Assembly: GCF_900115165.1 (NCBI RefSeq)
Contig: NZ_FOVP01000006.1
Location: 86,895-150,894, forward strand
Direction: 5' to 3'
Source of the DNA: Roseovarius lutimaris
GTDB lineage: Bacteria > Pseudomonadota > Alphaproteobacteria > Rhodobacterales > Rhodobacteraceae
Length of the DNA: 64,000 nt
Below, one piece after another: positions 51,975 to 60,689 of the stretch (its first letter is position 1; each line of letters starts with the position of its first letter). Made by a program: the position numbers and the translations under genes. The notes under the pieces are model-generated. The model saw nothing but the letters and a program-made list of their open reading frames with translations, had not been told where the DNA came from and searched no databases.

Positions 51975-53528
51975 TTGAATATTCCAACCACGAGCAATCC
52001 CGTTTCTCTCACCGTGTCCATCGACCGCGGCGCCCCAGTTGTCAAAACCTGCGATCTTCTGGTCGTGGCCTGCGAGCCGCGCAACCTGATCGGCACATGC
52101 GACTATACGCAGGCCGAACTTGACGTGTTTTCACAATTCAAGAACTACACCTTTCATACCACTCTGCTGAAGGTAAAGGTGCCCAGCACCGCGCCAAGAT
52201 ATGGTATCGTCCTGTCGCCGCAGGAAATTGAAAACATGGCAGGCCACGTCAGCGGCTATCGCAATGAAACGGCCAAGCAGTTCTCGCTGGAAACCGCCAA
52301 TGGCATGACCGAAAATCTGGTCACCGTCTATCAGCTTCAGGGCCCTGAAACCACGCCGATGACCGAGCAGGAGTTTCTGGACAACCTGAATGCCACGCTG
52401 CCGACCCTGTCATGGTGGCCCTATCCCGATTATGAGATCGTCACCGATACCGCCAACCTGCCGGTCGATCTGCGCACGCCCTATTTTGACCACTTCGACA
52501 ATGCCGGGCTTCGGGCCGGCGGGCCGTGGAGCTATCTTGACCTTCAGGGCCAGAACAACACGATCTATGTGCATGGCTCGACCTGCTTTGAATCAGTGCT
52601 GCAATGCTGGCAATATGGCGGCATGCTGATTGAAAATCAGGCGCGACTTGGCTGGTCTTTGCCAGATGACAAGGCCGCCTCGATCATCGTGCTGGGGGCC
52701 GGGCCGTCGGGGATGATGTTTGCGCATCGCCTGAAAGAGCTGGGCTATAGCAATGTTGAAATCCTTGAAAGCACCGATCGCTTTGGCGGCAAGACCCATA
52801 CCGTCACCTATGACACGCCCTCGCCCAATGGCGACACGACCGCCTGTGAATTGGGCACCTGTTATCTTTCGCCCGCTTATGACGCGATGGCCAAGCATTT
52901 TGCCGCCTGCGATTTCATGCAGGGCAATATCCGCGAGGGCATGTACCTTACCCCTGATCACAAGGATCCGAAGGGCGAAACCATCCGCGGCATGACCACC
53001 GCCGGTCAGTTTGAAGGCGTCCCGATGACCGAGCCGCTGATCGACTATACCGATTACACCTTGCTCAAGGGTTATTACGAGGCCAACCAACCCTTTGCCG
53101 AACCTGCGAAATGGCTGGATGGGTTTGATGCCGACGAACTCAAGATCGAGATGCTGCTCAAGATCATGGAATACGACGCGCTTCTGGCGCTTTATCGCGG
53201 GCTGACCCTGCCGATGCCGCTGACGGCCCCGGCAGAATTGCTGCAATACGACAGCTTCTATGATTTCCTCAAGCAGAACGATCTGTTGTTGCTGACCGGC
53301 ATGCTGGAATATGCCTATTCGGTACAGGGCTACGGGCCGTTGAAACAGATTCCGGCCTATTACGGCATGATCTGGATTTCGCTGCCGCTGACCCTTGGCA
53401 TGATCTTTAGTGACAAGCCGGCGGTGACCGTCTTGTCAAAAGGCTGGCTCGATATCTGGACGCAGATGGCCCCAACCCTGAATATTACGCTCAACGCCAA
53501 GGTCTCGGCCATTGACCGGGTGACATAA
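51975..53528 (+). CDS. FAD-dependent amine-oxidase-like protein with circularly permuted halves
   Basis: This 517-residue flavoprotein has its two halves in reversed order. Residues about 1-230 look like the C-terminal part of a flavin amine oxidase: an opening strand TVSIDRG, then CDLLVVACEP (the strand that normally follows the mid-protein FAD-domain crossover, about 26-35), a substrate domain, and the terminal FAD-contact region YVHGSTCFESVLQ...QYGGMLIENQ (about 198-222). Residues about 236-517 look like the N-terminal part: IIVLGAGPSGMMFAHRL (GxGxxG, about 237-253), STDRFGGKTHT, a substrate-domain half, and an end at LNAKVSAIDRVT, exactly where a normal protein would run into the TVSIDRG strand. 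The start is TTG 51975 with AAGGA upstream. Substrate unknown. Confidence 0.75.
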   Translation: MNIPTTSNPVSLTVSIDRGAPVVKTCDLLVVACEPRNLIGTCDYTQAELDVFSQFKNYTFHTTLLKVKVPSTAPRYGIVLSPQEIENMAGHVSGYRNETAKQFSLETANGMTENLVTVYQLQGPETTPMTEQEFLDNLNATLPTLSWWPYPDYEIVTDTANLPVDLRTPYFDHFDNAGLRAGGPWSYLDLQGQNNTIYVHGSTCFESVLQCWQYGGMLIENQARLGWSLPDDKAASIIVLGAGPSGMMFAHRLKELGYSNVEILESTDRFGGKTHTVTYDTPSPNGDTTACELGTCYLSPAYDAMAKHFAACDFMQGNIREGMYLTPDHKDPKGETIRGMTTAGQFEGVPMTEPLIDYTDYTLLKGYYEANQPFAEPAKWLDGFDADELKIEMLLKIMEYDALLALYRGLTLPMPLTAPAELLQYDSFYDFLKQNDLLLLTGMLEYAYSVQGYGPLKQIPAYYGMIWISLPLTLGMIFSDKPAVTVLSKGWLDIWTQMAPTLNITLNAKVSAIDRVT

Positions 53529-53534
53529 AGATGC

Positions 53535-53562
53535 CCGCCCGCGATTTGGGGGTCGCGGGCGG
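53535..53562 (+). terminator. Stem-loop after the flavoprotein gene
   Basis: CCGCCCGCGA and TCGCGGGCGG form a perfect 10-bp stem with an 8-nt loop, 6 nt after the stop at 53528 and 34 nt before the cyclase start. There is no clear T-run, so it may be a weak terminator or an RNA-stability element. Confidence 0.55.
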
Positions 53563-53596
53563 CGCGCGCCGACATAAACAGGCAAGGGAGAGACCT

Positions 53597-55375
53597 GTGA
53601 AAACGATGGAACGAAAGGCGACGACAATCGTGGCCGCCGATGTGGTGGGGTTTTCGCGACTGGTTGCGCAGGCTGAAGAAGAGGTCTTCACCCGCCTACA
53701 TGATCTGCGCCAGAGCGTCATTGATCCCGCTGTCACCGCCGAGGGCGGGCGCGTGGTCAAGACCATGGGCGATGGCCTGTTGGTCGAATTTCCCCAACCC
53801 GATGCCGCCATTCGCGCCTCGACCAAAGTGCAACGTGCCGTCACCGCCCATGAGGCCGACCGCCCCGAAGAGACCCGCATCCGCTTTCGCGTCGGCATCA
53901 ATCACGGCAGCGTTCTGATTGATGGCGATGATGTGCTTGGCGATGTCGTCAACATTGCCGCGCGCCTTGAAACCCTGTCACCGCCCGGCGGCATCTGTGT
54001 CTCGCGCAGCGTGCGCGACATGCTGGCCAATGACGAAACGCTTAGTATCACCGGCCAGGGCATGCAATACGTCCGCAACATCCCCACCCCGGTCGAGGTC
54101 TGGCAGGTCAATACCGGCGTCGAAGGCGACAGCCCCGACCAAGAACACCGCCGAAGCGACCGCCCTTCGGTGATCGTGCTGCCGTTCGACAATATGTCGC
54201 CCTCGATCGAGGACGGGTTTCTGGCCGACGGGATTGCCGATGATGTGATCAACGCGCTGTCGCGGTTCCGCTCGCTCTTCGTGATCGCGCGCGGATCAAG
54301 CTTTGTCTACAAGGACCGCGCCCATGATGTGCGCCAGATCGCGCAGGACACCGGCGCGCGCTATGTGGTCAAGGGGGCGGTGCGGCGCGCCGGGCAACGC
54401 CTGCGGGTCTCGGCCCAACTGATCGAGGCCGCCACCGGCCATCAAATCTGGTCGGACAAATATGACCGCGACATCGAAGATATCTTTGAGTTGCAGGATG
54501 ACATAACCCGTTGTCTTGTCACCGGCCTGACGCCTGAAATCGGCGCCCATGAACGCATCATCTCGCGCGGCAAACCCACCGATAGCCTCTCGGCCTGGGA
54601 ATTGTGCCAAAAGGGGCTGGCCGAAATCGACATGCGCACCGCCGGCAGCGTTCGCAACGCCACCGGTCTGTTTCAGGCCGCCGCCAAGGCCGATACCACC
54701 TATGCCCTGCCGCATGCGCTTTTGGGACGGGTTCATGCCGTTCGGATTTATTCCGGCCGAAGCACCGATCCTCAGAAAGACGTGGCCGCAGGCATGAAGC
54801 ACGCCACCCTCGCGGTGGAGCTCGATGACCGGCTGGAACTTGGCCATGCCACCCTGGCCCAGCTTATGACCATTCAGGGCCGCGAGGCCGACGCCCGCGA
54901 TGCCCTTGCCCGCGCCAAGGCGCTCAACGACAATGACGCCCTCGCCTATAGCGTCCAGACCTATATCAACCTGTTTCAGCCAGAGCCCGACACCTACGAG
55001 ATGGAGGCCGCCGGCCTTGAGGCGGTGCGCCTTAGCCCGCAGGATCCGCTGGCCTGGTCGTTTCACTGGATGCTGGTGATGTCGATCTGGCTGCGCGATA
55101 TGGAATTGGGCGAAAACGTGCGTCACTATCTCGATCCCGCCGCGCGCATGCCGGGGGCGGAAACCTTTGTGTATATCGCCGTCGCGGTCACCGCGCTCAA
55201 GCGTGACGATAAGGTGGCCGCGCGGCGCGCGCTTGAAAACGCTCTGACGGTGCGACCGAACCTCTCGCTGCACACCATTCAGCACGCCTTTCACTTTCCC
55301 AAATGGCCCGCGCTTGTGGAGGGTGTCGCCCCGCAGCTTGAAACCCTCGTTTCGATGGGATTGCCCCGCGATTAA
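53597..55375 (+). CDS. Class-III adenylate/guanylate cyclase with TolB-like and TPR regions
   Basis: This 592-residue protein (GTG 53597, AAGGGAG upstream) has an N-terminal class-III cyclase domain (about 5-165). It keeps both metal aspartates (AADVVGFSRL, MGDGLLVEF), the lysine expected for ATP specificity (RVVKTMGD) and the transition-state Asn/Arg pair (DVVNIAARLE). A TolB-like nucleotide-free sensor segment follows (about 195-330; PSVIVLPFDNMS, FLADGIADDVINAL), then helical TPR-like repeats to the C-terminus. This architecture is common in alphaproteobacteria. It likely makes cAMP; the SulP transporter upstream has a matching binding domain. Confidence 0.9.
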   Translation: MKTMERKATTIVAADVVGFSRLVAQAEEEVFTRLHDLRQSVIDPAVTAEGGRVVKTMGDGLLVEFPQPDAAIRASTKVQRAVTAHEADRPEETRIRFRVGINHGSVLIDGDDVLGDVVNIAARLETLSPPGGICVSRSVRDMLANDETLSITGQGMQYVRNIPTPVEVWQVNTGVEGDSPDQEHRRSDRPSVIVLPFDNMSPSIEDGFLADGIADDVINALSRFRSLFVIARGSSFVYKDRAHDVRQIAQDTGARYVVKGAVRRAGQRLRVSAQLIEAATGHQIWSDKYDRDIEDIFELQDDITRCLVTGLTPEIGAHERIISRGKPTDSLSAWELCQKGLAEIDMRTAGSVRNATGLFQAAAKADTTYALPHALLGRVHAVRIYSGRSTDPQKDVAAGMKHATLAVELDDRLELGHATLAQLMTIQGREADARDALARAKALNDNDALAYSVQTYINLFQPEPDTYEMEAAGLEAVRLSPQDPLAWSFHWMLVMSIWLRDMELGENVRHYLDPAARMPGAETFVYIAVAVTALKRDDKVAARRALENALTVRPNLSLHTIQHAFHFPKWPALVEGVAPQLETLVSMGLPRD

Positions 55376-55452
55376 AGGATTTTTCCCAGGATGTTACCCA
55401 CCCTGTCGCCTTGGGTTTTTGACTGATCCGGCACGACAGCGATCTGCGCCTG

Positions 55453-55545
55453 ATGGTGGAAAACGCCATGTCGCGTGATACCAGGGCCAAGCTTGTCGCC
55501 GCCAACCAACGCCTTTCCGGGGCGCCGAAAGGGGGGGAGGCATGA
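55453..55545 (+). CDS. Short ORF before DUF3307, possible gene remnant
   Basis: A 30-residue frame, MVENAMSRDTRAKLVAANQR followed by LSGAPKGGEA, ends with a TGA that overlaps the DUF3307 ATG by 4 nt. DUF3307 genes often follow a SatD-family gene, so this could be the surviving C-terminus of such a partner; the frame is closed by a stop a short way upstream. I cannot identify it by homology, and it may not be translated. Confidence 0.3.
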   Translation: MVENAMSRDTRAKLVAANQRLSGAPKGGEA

Positions 55546-55922
55546 CCACGAACCTTGACCTGATCGCTGTTCTGATCCTGTTCCAGATCAAGCATTTCAT
55601 CGGCGATTACCTCTGGCAAACCGGCTGGATGCTCGCCAACAACGGGCGTTATGGCCACCCGGGGGGGCTTGCGCATGCGGGGCTGCATGGCACGCTAAGT
55701 GCCCCGATCCTGATCTGGGCCGGGGTGCCGATCGCCGCGACCCTCATGCTCGCCCTCGCCGAGGCGGTGCTACATTACCACATCGACTGGTCCAAGGCGC
55801 GCACGGTTCGGCGGCACCATCTTGATGAAACCCAACCCGCCTTCTGGCGTTATCTGGGCCTCGATCAAGGCGCGCATCAACTGACCTATATCGCGCTGTT
55901 CGCCGCCGCGCTCAGCCTCTGA
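55542..55922 (+). CDS. DUF3307 membrane protein
   Basis: This 126-residue protein shows the DUF3307 pattern: an N-terminal helix then KHFIGDYLWQTGWMLANN (about 17-34), histidines in AHAGLHG near 45, a second hydrophobic stretch near 52-78, HYHIDWSK near 79 and a last helix near 110-126. The function of the family is unknown; the spaced histidines and aspartates suggest a membrane metal site. A purine-rich GGGGGGGAGG precedes the ATG. Confidence 0.8.
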   Translation: MTTNLDLIAVLILFQIKHFIGDYLWQTGWMLANNGRYGHPGGLAHAGLHGTLSAPILIWAGVPIAATLMLALAEAVLHYHIDWSKARTVRRHHLDETQPAFWRYLGLDQGAHQLTYIALFAAALSL

Positions 55923-55965
55923 ACCGGGCCTTTCCTTTTGCCACGGCGCAGGCAATCATCGCGCG

Positions 55966-56862
55966 ATGGCCAGAATCAACATCGAACAGCTTCGCACTTT
56001 TCTGACAACCGTCCGGCTTGGCAGTGTCCGCAAGGCCGCGCTTGGCCTCAATATCACCCAACCCGCCGTAACCGCGCGGATCAAGAACCTTGAGCACTCG
56101 CTGGCCGCCCCGCTGTTTGATCGCACCGCAAGCGGCCTGCGCCTGACCAAGCGTGGCGAACGGCTGGTCAGCTATGCCGAACAGTTCGAGCACCTGACGC
56201 AATTGGTCGAGGCCAATATCACCGACCCGCAAGGCATTGATTTCATTCTGCGCCTTGGTGTTTCGGAAACCATCGCGCAATGCTGGCTGCCCGAATTTGT
56301 CTCGGCGCTGCACCGCGAATTTCCCAAGGTCGAGATTGAGATCAACGTCGATATCTCGACCAATCTGCGCGACGGGTTGCTCAACCGCGAGATTGATCTC
56401 GCCATTCTTCTTGGGCCGGTCTCGGAATATTCGGTCAATAATATCGAGCTGCCGGGCTTTGACCTCGCCTGGTACGCCGCCGCCGATATGCGGGGGGTGG
56501 ATGGCGACGACGCCACGCTTCTGGCAGATAAGCCGATCATAACCTATGCCCGCAACACCCGCCCCTACCGCGAGCTGAAAACCGTTTTGTTTGAACGCGT
56601 TGGCCCCGGCGTGTCGCTATTTCCCTCGTCGTCCCTATCGGCCGGTTTCCGGCTTGTTGAGGCCGGGCTTGGCGTGGCCGCCCTGCCGCGTGCCCTCGGC
56701 GCGCCCTATCTCAAAGGCGGCACCCTGCGCGAGTTCGATCCCGGCTGGACCCCCGGACCGCTGCGCTTTTCGCTGTCTTATCTCGGTGATCCCAAAAGCC
56801 ATGTCGTTGAATCCGCCGCTAAAATCGCGCTTGGCGTGGCGCGGGCTTATCCGCATGCATAA
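55966..56862 (+). CDS. LysR-family transcriptional regulator
   Basis: This 298-residue protein has a LysR helix-turn-helix (about 4-62; SVRKAALGLNITQPAVTARI) and a substrate-binding domain. It lies 86 nt upstream of the DUF1445 gene in the same direction and ahead of a TRAP transporter, so it probably controls that uptake locus. Confidence 0.88.
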   Translation: MARINIEQLRTFLTTVRLGSVRKAALGLNITQPAVTARIKNLEHSLAAPLFDRTASGLRLTKRGERLVSYAEQFEHLTQLVEANITDPQGIDFILRLGVSETIAQCWLPEFVSALHREFPKVEIEINVDISTNLRDGLLNREIDLAILLGPVSEYSVNNIELPGFDLAWYAAADMRGVDGDDATLLADKPIITYARNTRPYRELKTVLFERVGPGVSLFPSSSLSAGFRLVEAGLGVAALPRALGAPYLKGGTLREFDPGWTPGPLRFSLSYLGDPKSHVVESAAKIALGVARAYPHA

Positions 56863-56948
56863 AAATAGATGATGCATATGGGCAAGTTTTTTCGATTTGC
56901 GTTTATGCCCACAACCCGTCAGCCTGTTCCCAACGAGGAGAACCAGAT

Positions 56949-57761
56949 TTGAACGCTAACTATCAATCCTTGCGGGCCATGCCCATTGAGGCCCTGCGCG
57001 CCACCATCCGCGCCGGGGATTATACCTCGCATACCGCCGGGCTTGGCGCGGGCCTGTTGCAGGCCAACCTTGCGATCATGCCAGAACGCCATGCGCTCGA
57101 TTTCATGCGCTTTTGCCAGAGAAACCCCAAGCCTTGCCCGCTGACAGGTGTGTCCGATACCGGCAATCCGATGATGGTCACGCTTGGCCGCGACATTGAT
57201 ATCCGCCACGACGTGCCCGCCTATAATATCTACCGCGACGGCCTGCTCACCGAGAGCATGACCGACATCGCCGCCCTCTGGCAGGATGATTTCGTGGTCT
57301 TCGCGCTTGGCTGTTCGTTCACCTTTGAAAATGCGCTTGAACAGGTCGGCATCAGCCTCTGGCATATCCAGAACAATACCACCGTGCCGATGTATCGCAC
57401 CAATATCGAAACCACGCCCGCCGGGCCGTTCTGTGGCCCGATGGTGGTGAGCATGCGGATGATCGACCCCGCGCGCCTTGAAGAGGTGCAAACGATCTGC
57501 CGCCGTTACCCGCTGGCCCATGGCGCGCCGGTGCATTGCGGCGACCCCGCCGAGATTGGCATCGTCGATATCGGCGCGCCCGATTGGGGCGATCCGGTAC
57601 CGGATGAGGTCGGCAAGATCCCGGTCTTCTGGGCCTGTGGCGTCACCCCGCAAGCGGCAGTGGCGCGCGCCAGACTGCCGATTTGCATAACCCACAAGCC
57701 GGGTCATATGCTGATCACCGATATTGCCGAGGATGCCGAAGTGCCGGTGTTCCGGCCCTGA
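56949..57761 (+). CDS. DUF1445 family protein, D-glutamate cyclase-like hydro-lyase
   Basis: This 270-residue protein matches the DUF1445 / YcsI family: AGLGAGLLQANLAIMP near 30, FMRFCQRNPKPCPLTGV near 52, FALGCSFTFENAL near 118 and ITHKPGHMLITDI near 248. The mammalian relative converts D-glutamate to 5-oxo-D-proline; bacterial members are annotated as putative hydro-lyases. The start is a TTG at 56949 with GAGGAG upstream. It is 34 nt ahead of the TRAP binding-protein gene, so the imported compound is probably its substrate or a precursor, perhaps an acidic or cyclic amino acid. Confidence 0.82.
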   Translation: MNANYQSLRAMPIEALRATIRAGDYTSHTAGLGAGLLQANLAIMPERHALDFMRFCQRNPKPCPLTGVSDTGNPMMVTLGRDIDIRHDVPAYNIYRDGLLTESMTDIAALWQDDFVVFALGCSFTFENALEQVGISLWHIQNNTTVPMYRTNIETTPAGPFCGPMVVSMRMIDPARLEEVQTICRRYPLAHGAPVHCGDPAEIGIVDIGAPDWGDPVPDEVGKIPVFWACGVTPQAAVARARLPICITHKPGHMLITDIAEDAEVPVFRP

Positions 57762-57795
57762 AAAAGCAAAAAACAACCCAACAAGGAGAAGTCAC

Positions 57796-58833
57796 ATGAA
57801 AAAGACACTTAGCTTGCTCGCCACCACCGCGCTTGTCGCCGCCCCCGCCGTGGCCGAGGATCTTTCGGTCGTCGGAAGCTGGTCCGGCCTGCCGCTGCAC
57901 AAGCAATACGAGGCCCCGTTCTGGGGCGAGACCCTGCCCGCCGCCTCGGGTGGAGAGCTTGAAACTGCCGTCACCACCCACGATCAGATGGGCCTTGGTG
58001 TCGGTGACATTTACCGCCTGCTTGGCGATGGCGTTTACGACGTTGCCATGACCGTGGCCGATTACGCCGTGGCCGACGCGCCCGAACTTGAGGGCCTTGA
58101 TGTGCCGCTTCTGGCGCTGACCGCGGATGAGGCCAAGGCGATGGTCGATGCCGCCCGCCCGATGGTCGAAGACATCTATAACGCCCGCTTCAACAGCCAC
58201 GTTCTTGCCATCGCGCCCTATCCGCCGCAGGTCGTGTTCTGCAACGCGCCAATCAAAGGTCTCGCCGACCTCAAGGGCCTCAAGGTGCGCGCATCCGGTC
58301 GCATGACCGCCAAATTCCTTGACGCGCTTGGCGCCGAAGGCGTGAACGTGTCCTTTTCCGAGGTGCCCGGCGCCCTGCAAAAAGGCGTGGTGGATTGTGC
58401 CGTCACCGGTGCCGGCTCTGGCTATAGTGCCGGCTGGTGGGAAGTGTCCTCGCATCTTCTGACGCTGCCGCTTGGCGGCTGGGATTCGGTCGTGACCGCG
58501 ATCAACCTCGACAAATGGAACAGCCTGAGCGGCGACATGCAAAGCCTGATCTCCTCCGAAATCAAGGCCAAGTTTGAAGCCCCGGCCTGGGCCTCGGCGC
58601 AGGGCGCTCTGGTCAATGACATTGCCTGCCTCACCGGCAATGGCGACTGCCCGGCGGGCGATGCGCGCTCGATGACCCTTGTCGAGGCAAGCGACGCCGA
58701 TTTCGCAACCGCCCGCGAGATCCTTGAGACCGAAGTGCTGCCCGATTGGGCCGATCGTGCCGGGGATGAATGGGTTGCCCGCTGGAATGCCTCGGTGGGC
58801 GAGGTCGTCGGCGTAAAAGTCACCGCCAACTGA
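57796..58833 (+). CDS. TRAP solute-binding protein (DctP family)
   Basis: This 345-residue periplasmic protein has a signal peptide ending near AAPAVAE (residue 18) and AAGGAG before the ATG at 57796. Family features include LKGLKVRASGRMTAKFLDALGA near 160 (carboxylate-binding Arg in KVRASG) and VPGALQKGVVDCAVTGA near 190. The longer frame beginning at 57724 lies inside the DUF1445 gene and is rejected. The ligand is a carboxylate; the DUF1445 neighbour hints at an acidic amino acid or lactam. Confidence 0.9.
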   Translation: MKKTLSLLATTALVAAPAVAEDLSVVGSWSGLPLHKQYEAPFWGETLPAASGGELETAVTTHDQMGLGVGDIYRLLGDGVYDVAMTVADYAVADAPELEGLDVPLLALTADEAKAMVDAARPMVEDIYNARFNSHVLAIAPYPPQVVFCNAPIKGLADLKGLKVRASGRMTAKFLDALGAEGVNVSFSEVPGALQKGVVDCAVTGAGSGYSAGWWEVSSHLLTLPLGGWDSVVTAINLDKWNSLSGDMQSLISSEIKAKFEAPAWASAQGALVNDIACLTGNGDCPAGDARSMTLVEASDADFATAREILETEVLPDWADRAGDEWVARWNASVGEVVGVKVTAN

Positions 58834-58860
58834 TCCCGGAACCGCCAGAAAGGACCCCAT

Positions 58861-59409
58861 ATGACCGATAGATTTCTGACAAGATTACGCGCGCTCAACC
58901 GGGCGGTGGCGGTGCTGATTGGCATCATGCTTCTGGCCTGCGCGGGCTTCGTTCTGCTTGATATCGTTCTGCGTCAGCTGGGGTCCTCTTTTGGTGGCAC
59001 CGATGAGGTGTCCGGCTATGTGATGGCCATCGCCACCTCCTGGGGCATGGGCTATGCGATGCTCGAACTCGGTCACGTGCGCATCGACATCCTGCGCAGC
59101 CGCGCAGGGCCAAAGGGCCGGAGCCTGTTTGATCTGGCCTCGCTGATGATCTTGGCGGGCACGGTCAGCGTGATCGCCCTGCGCTGCTGGCCGGTGGTTG
59201 AGCGCTCGATCACCAACATGTCGCGCGCCAATACCGCACTTGAAACGCCGCTCTGGCTGGTGCAACTGCCGTGGTTTGTCGGCTGGGTCTGGTTCGCGCT
59301 GATGGCGTGGCTTACCTTTGTGACCGCGCTTTTGATGGTCCTCCAGGGCCGGTTTGATGCCTCGGAGGCCGCCATCGGCGTCTTTGCCGAAGAGGAGGCG
59401 TTTCAATGA
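58861..59409 (+). CDS. TRAP transporter small permease (DctQ)
   Basis: This 182-residue protein has four hydrophobic helices (about 15-40, 55-72, 92-112, 135-160) and the DEVSGYVMAIATSWGMGYAM segment of DctQ proteins. It starts 27 nt after the binding-protein gene and overlaps dctM by 4 nt. Unlike the other binding-protein genes in the window, no stem-loop separates it from the upstream gene. Confidence 0.9.
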   Translation: MTDRFLTRLRALNRAVAVLIGIMLLACAGFVLLDIVLRQLGSSFGGTDEVSGYVMAIATSWGMGYAMLELGHVRIDILRSRAGPKGRSLFDLASLMILAGTVSVIALRCWPVVERSITNMSRANTALETPLWLVQLPWFVGWVWFALMAWLTFVTALLMVLQGRFDASEAAIGVFAEEEAFQ

Positions 59410-60689
59410 TCACCTATGTCTCGGTCGGCCTTCTGGCCCTGCTGAGCCTGTCAATCCCGGTCGGGATTGTGCTGTTCCTGCTCGGCTTTGGCATTGATGT
59501 GTTCTTTAGCCCCTTCCCGCTGATCAAGGGGTTGGGTCAAATGGTCTGGTCCTCGTCCAACAGCGCCACGCTTATTGCGATCCCGTTCTTCGTGCTTTTG
59601 GGCGAAATCCTTGTCCGAAGCGGTGTCGCCGCGCGCACCTATGAAGCGCTTGACCGGTGGGTGTCTTGGCTTCCCGGCGGGTTGGTGCATGCCAATGTCG
59701 CCACCTCGACGATGTTCTCGGCGATTTCCGGCTCGTCGGTCGCCACCGCCGCGACCGTCGCCACCGTCGCCATGCCACAGGCCGAACGACTGGGCTATGA
59801 CCCCAAGCTGTTTTCCGGTGCGATTGCCGCCGGGGGCACGCTTGGTATCATGATCCCGCCGTCGATCAATCTGATCGTTTACGGCTTTCTCACCCAATCC
59901 TCTATCCCGCAACTGTTCCTTGCGGGGCTTTTGCCGGGCATCCTTCTGGCGCTCGGGTTTATCGTGATCACCGTGATCATCTGCCTGATCCGTCCCGATC
60001 TTGGCGGCGAACGGCGGATCTTTCCGCTGTCGCAAATGCTTGGCGCGCTTGTGCATCTTTTGCCGATCATCTTTTTGTTCACCATGATCATCGGCACGAT
60101 CTACAAGGGCTGGGCCACCCCGACCGAGGCCGCCGCCGTCGGCGTTGCCGTCGCCTTTGTCATCGCCGCTTTCGCCAGCGGCATATCGTTCAGGATGATC
60201 TCGGATAGCCTCTTGGGAACGATCAAGGTCACCTCGATGATCATGCTGGTGGTGATCGGCGCGTCCTTCCTCAACTTCACCCTGTCCTCGGCCGGGCTTG
60301 GCCGCGAACTCAAGGAGTTTCTTGAGGGGCTTGGCCTCTCGCCGCTGGCCTTTATCCTTGTGGTGGTGATGATCTATGTCGTGCTCGGCTTTTTCATCGA
60401 AACGCTGTCGCTGATGGTGGTAACTATCCCGATCATCGTGCCGCTGGTGGTGGCGCAGGGCTATGATCCGATCTGGTTTGGCATCCTGATGATCGTGCTG
60501 ATCGAAATGGCGCTGATCACGCCGCCTGTCGGGCTCAACCTTTACGTGGTGCAGGGCGCGCGCAAATCCGGCAAGATGAGCGATGTGATGATCGGCTCGA
60601 TCCCGTTTGTCTGTGTCATGCTGCTTATGGCCGCCGCGCTTATCGCCTTTCCGCAACTGGCGCTTTACCTGCCGGCGGCGCTCAACTAG
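59406..60689 (+). CDS. TRAP transporter large permease (DctM)
   Basis: This 427-residue membrane protein has about 12 hydrophobic segments with the DctM motifs SGSSVATAATVATVAMPQAERLGY near 108 (key residues S108, S110, P123) and IMIPPSINLIVYG near 150, plus LITPPVGLNLYVVQG near 376. It forms the channel of the third TRAP system. Its 3' end overlaps the convergent BASS-like gene by 8 nt. Confidence 0.93.
   Translation: MITYVSVGLLALLSLSIPVGIVLFLLGFGIDVFFSPFPLIKGLGQMVWSSSNSATLIAIPFFVLLGEILVRSGVAARTYEALDRWVSWLPGGLVHANVATSTMFSAISGSSVATAATVATVAMPQAERLGYDPKLFSGAIAAGGTLGIMIPPSINLIVYGFLTQSSIPQLFLAGLLPGILLALGFIVITVIICLIRPDLGGERRIFPLSQMLGALVHLLPIIFLFTMIIGTIYKGWATPTEAAAVGVAVAFVIAAFASGISFRMISDSLLGTIKVTSMIMLVVIGASFLNFTLSSAGLGRELKEFLEGLGLSPLAFILVVVMIYVVLGFFIETLSLMVVTIPIIVPLVVAQGYDPIWFGILMIVLIEMALITPPVGLNLYVVQGARKSGKMSDVMIGSIPFVCVMLLMAAALIAFPQLALYLPAALN

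Noticed and set aside
51975..53528. Flavoprotein as a plain fusion pseudogene of two truncated copies
   Set aside because: The frame is intact, the ends meet at one structural crossover point and no other oxidase fragments lie nearby, so a functional permutation is more likely. Assembly error cannot be excluded without reads.
57715..58860. Minus-strand frame of 381 codons opposite the TRAP binding-protein gene
   Set aside because: It has no domain signal and overlaps a well-supported binding-protein gene completely.
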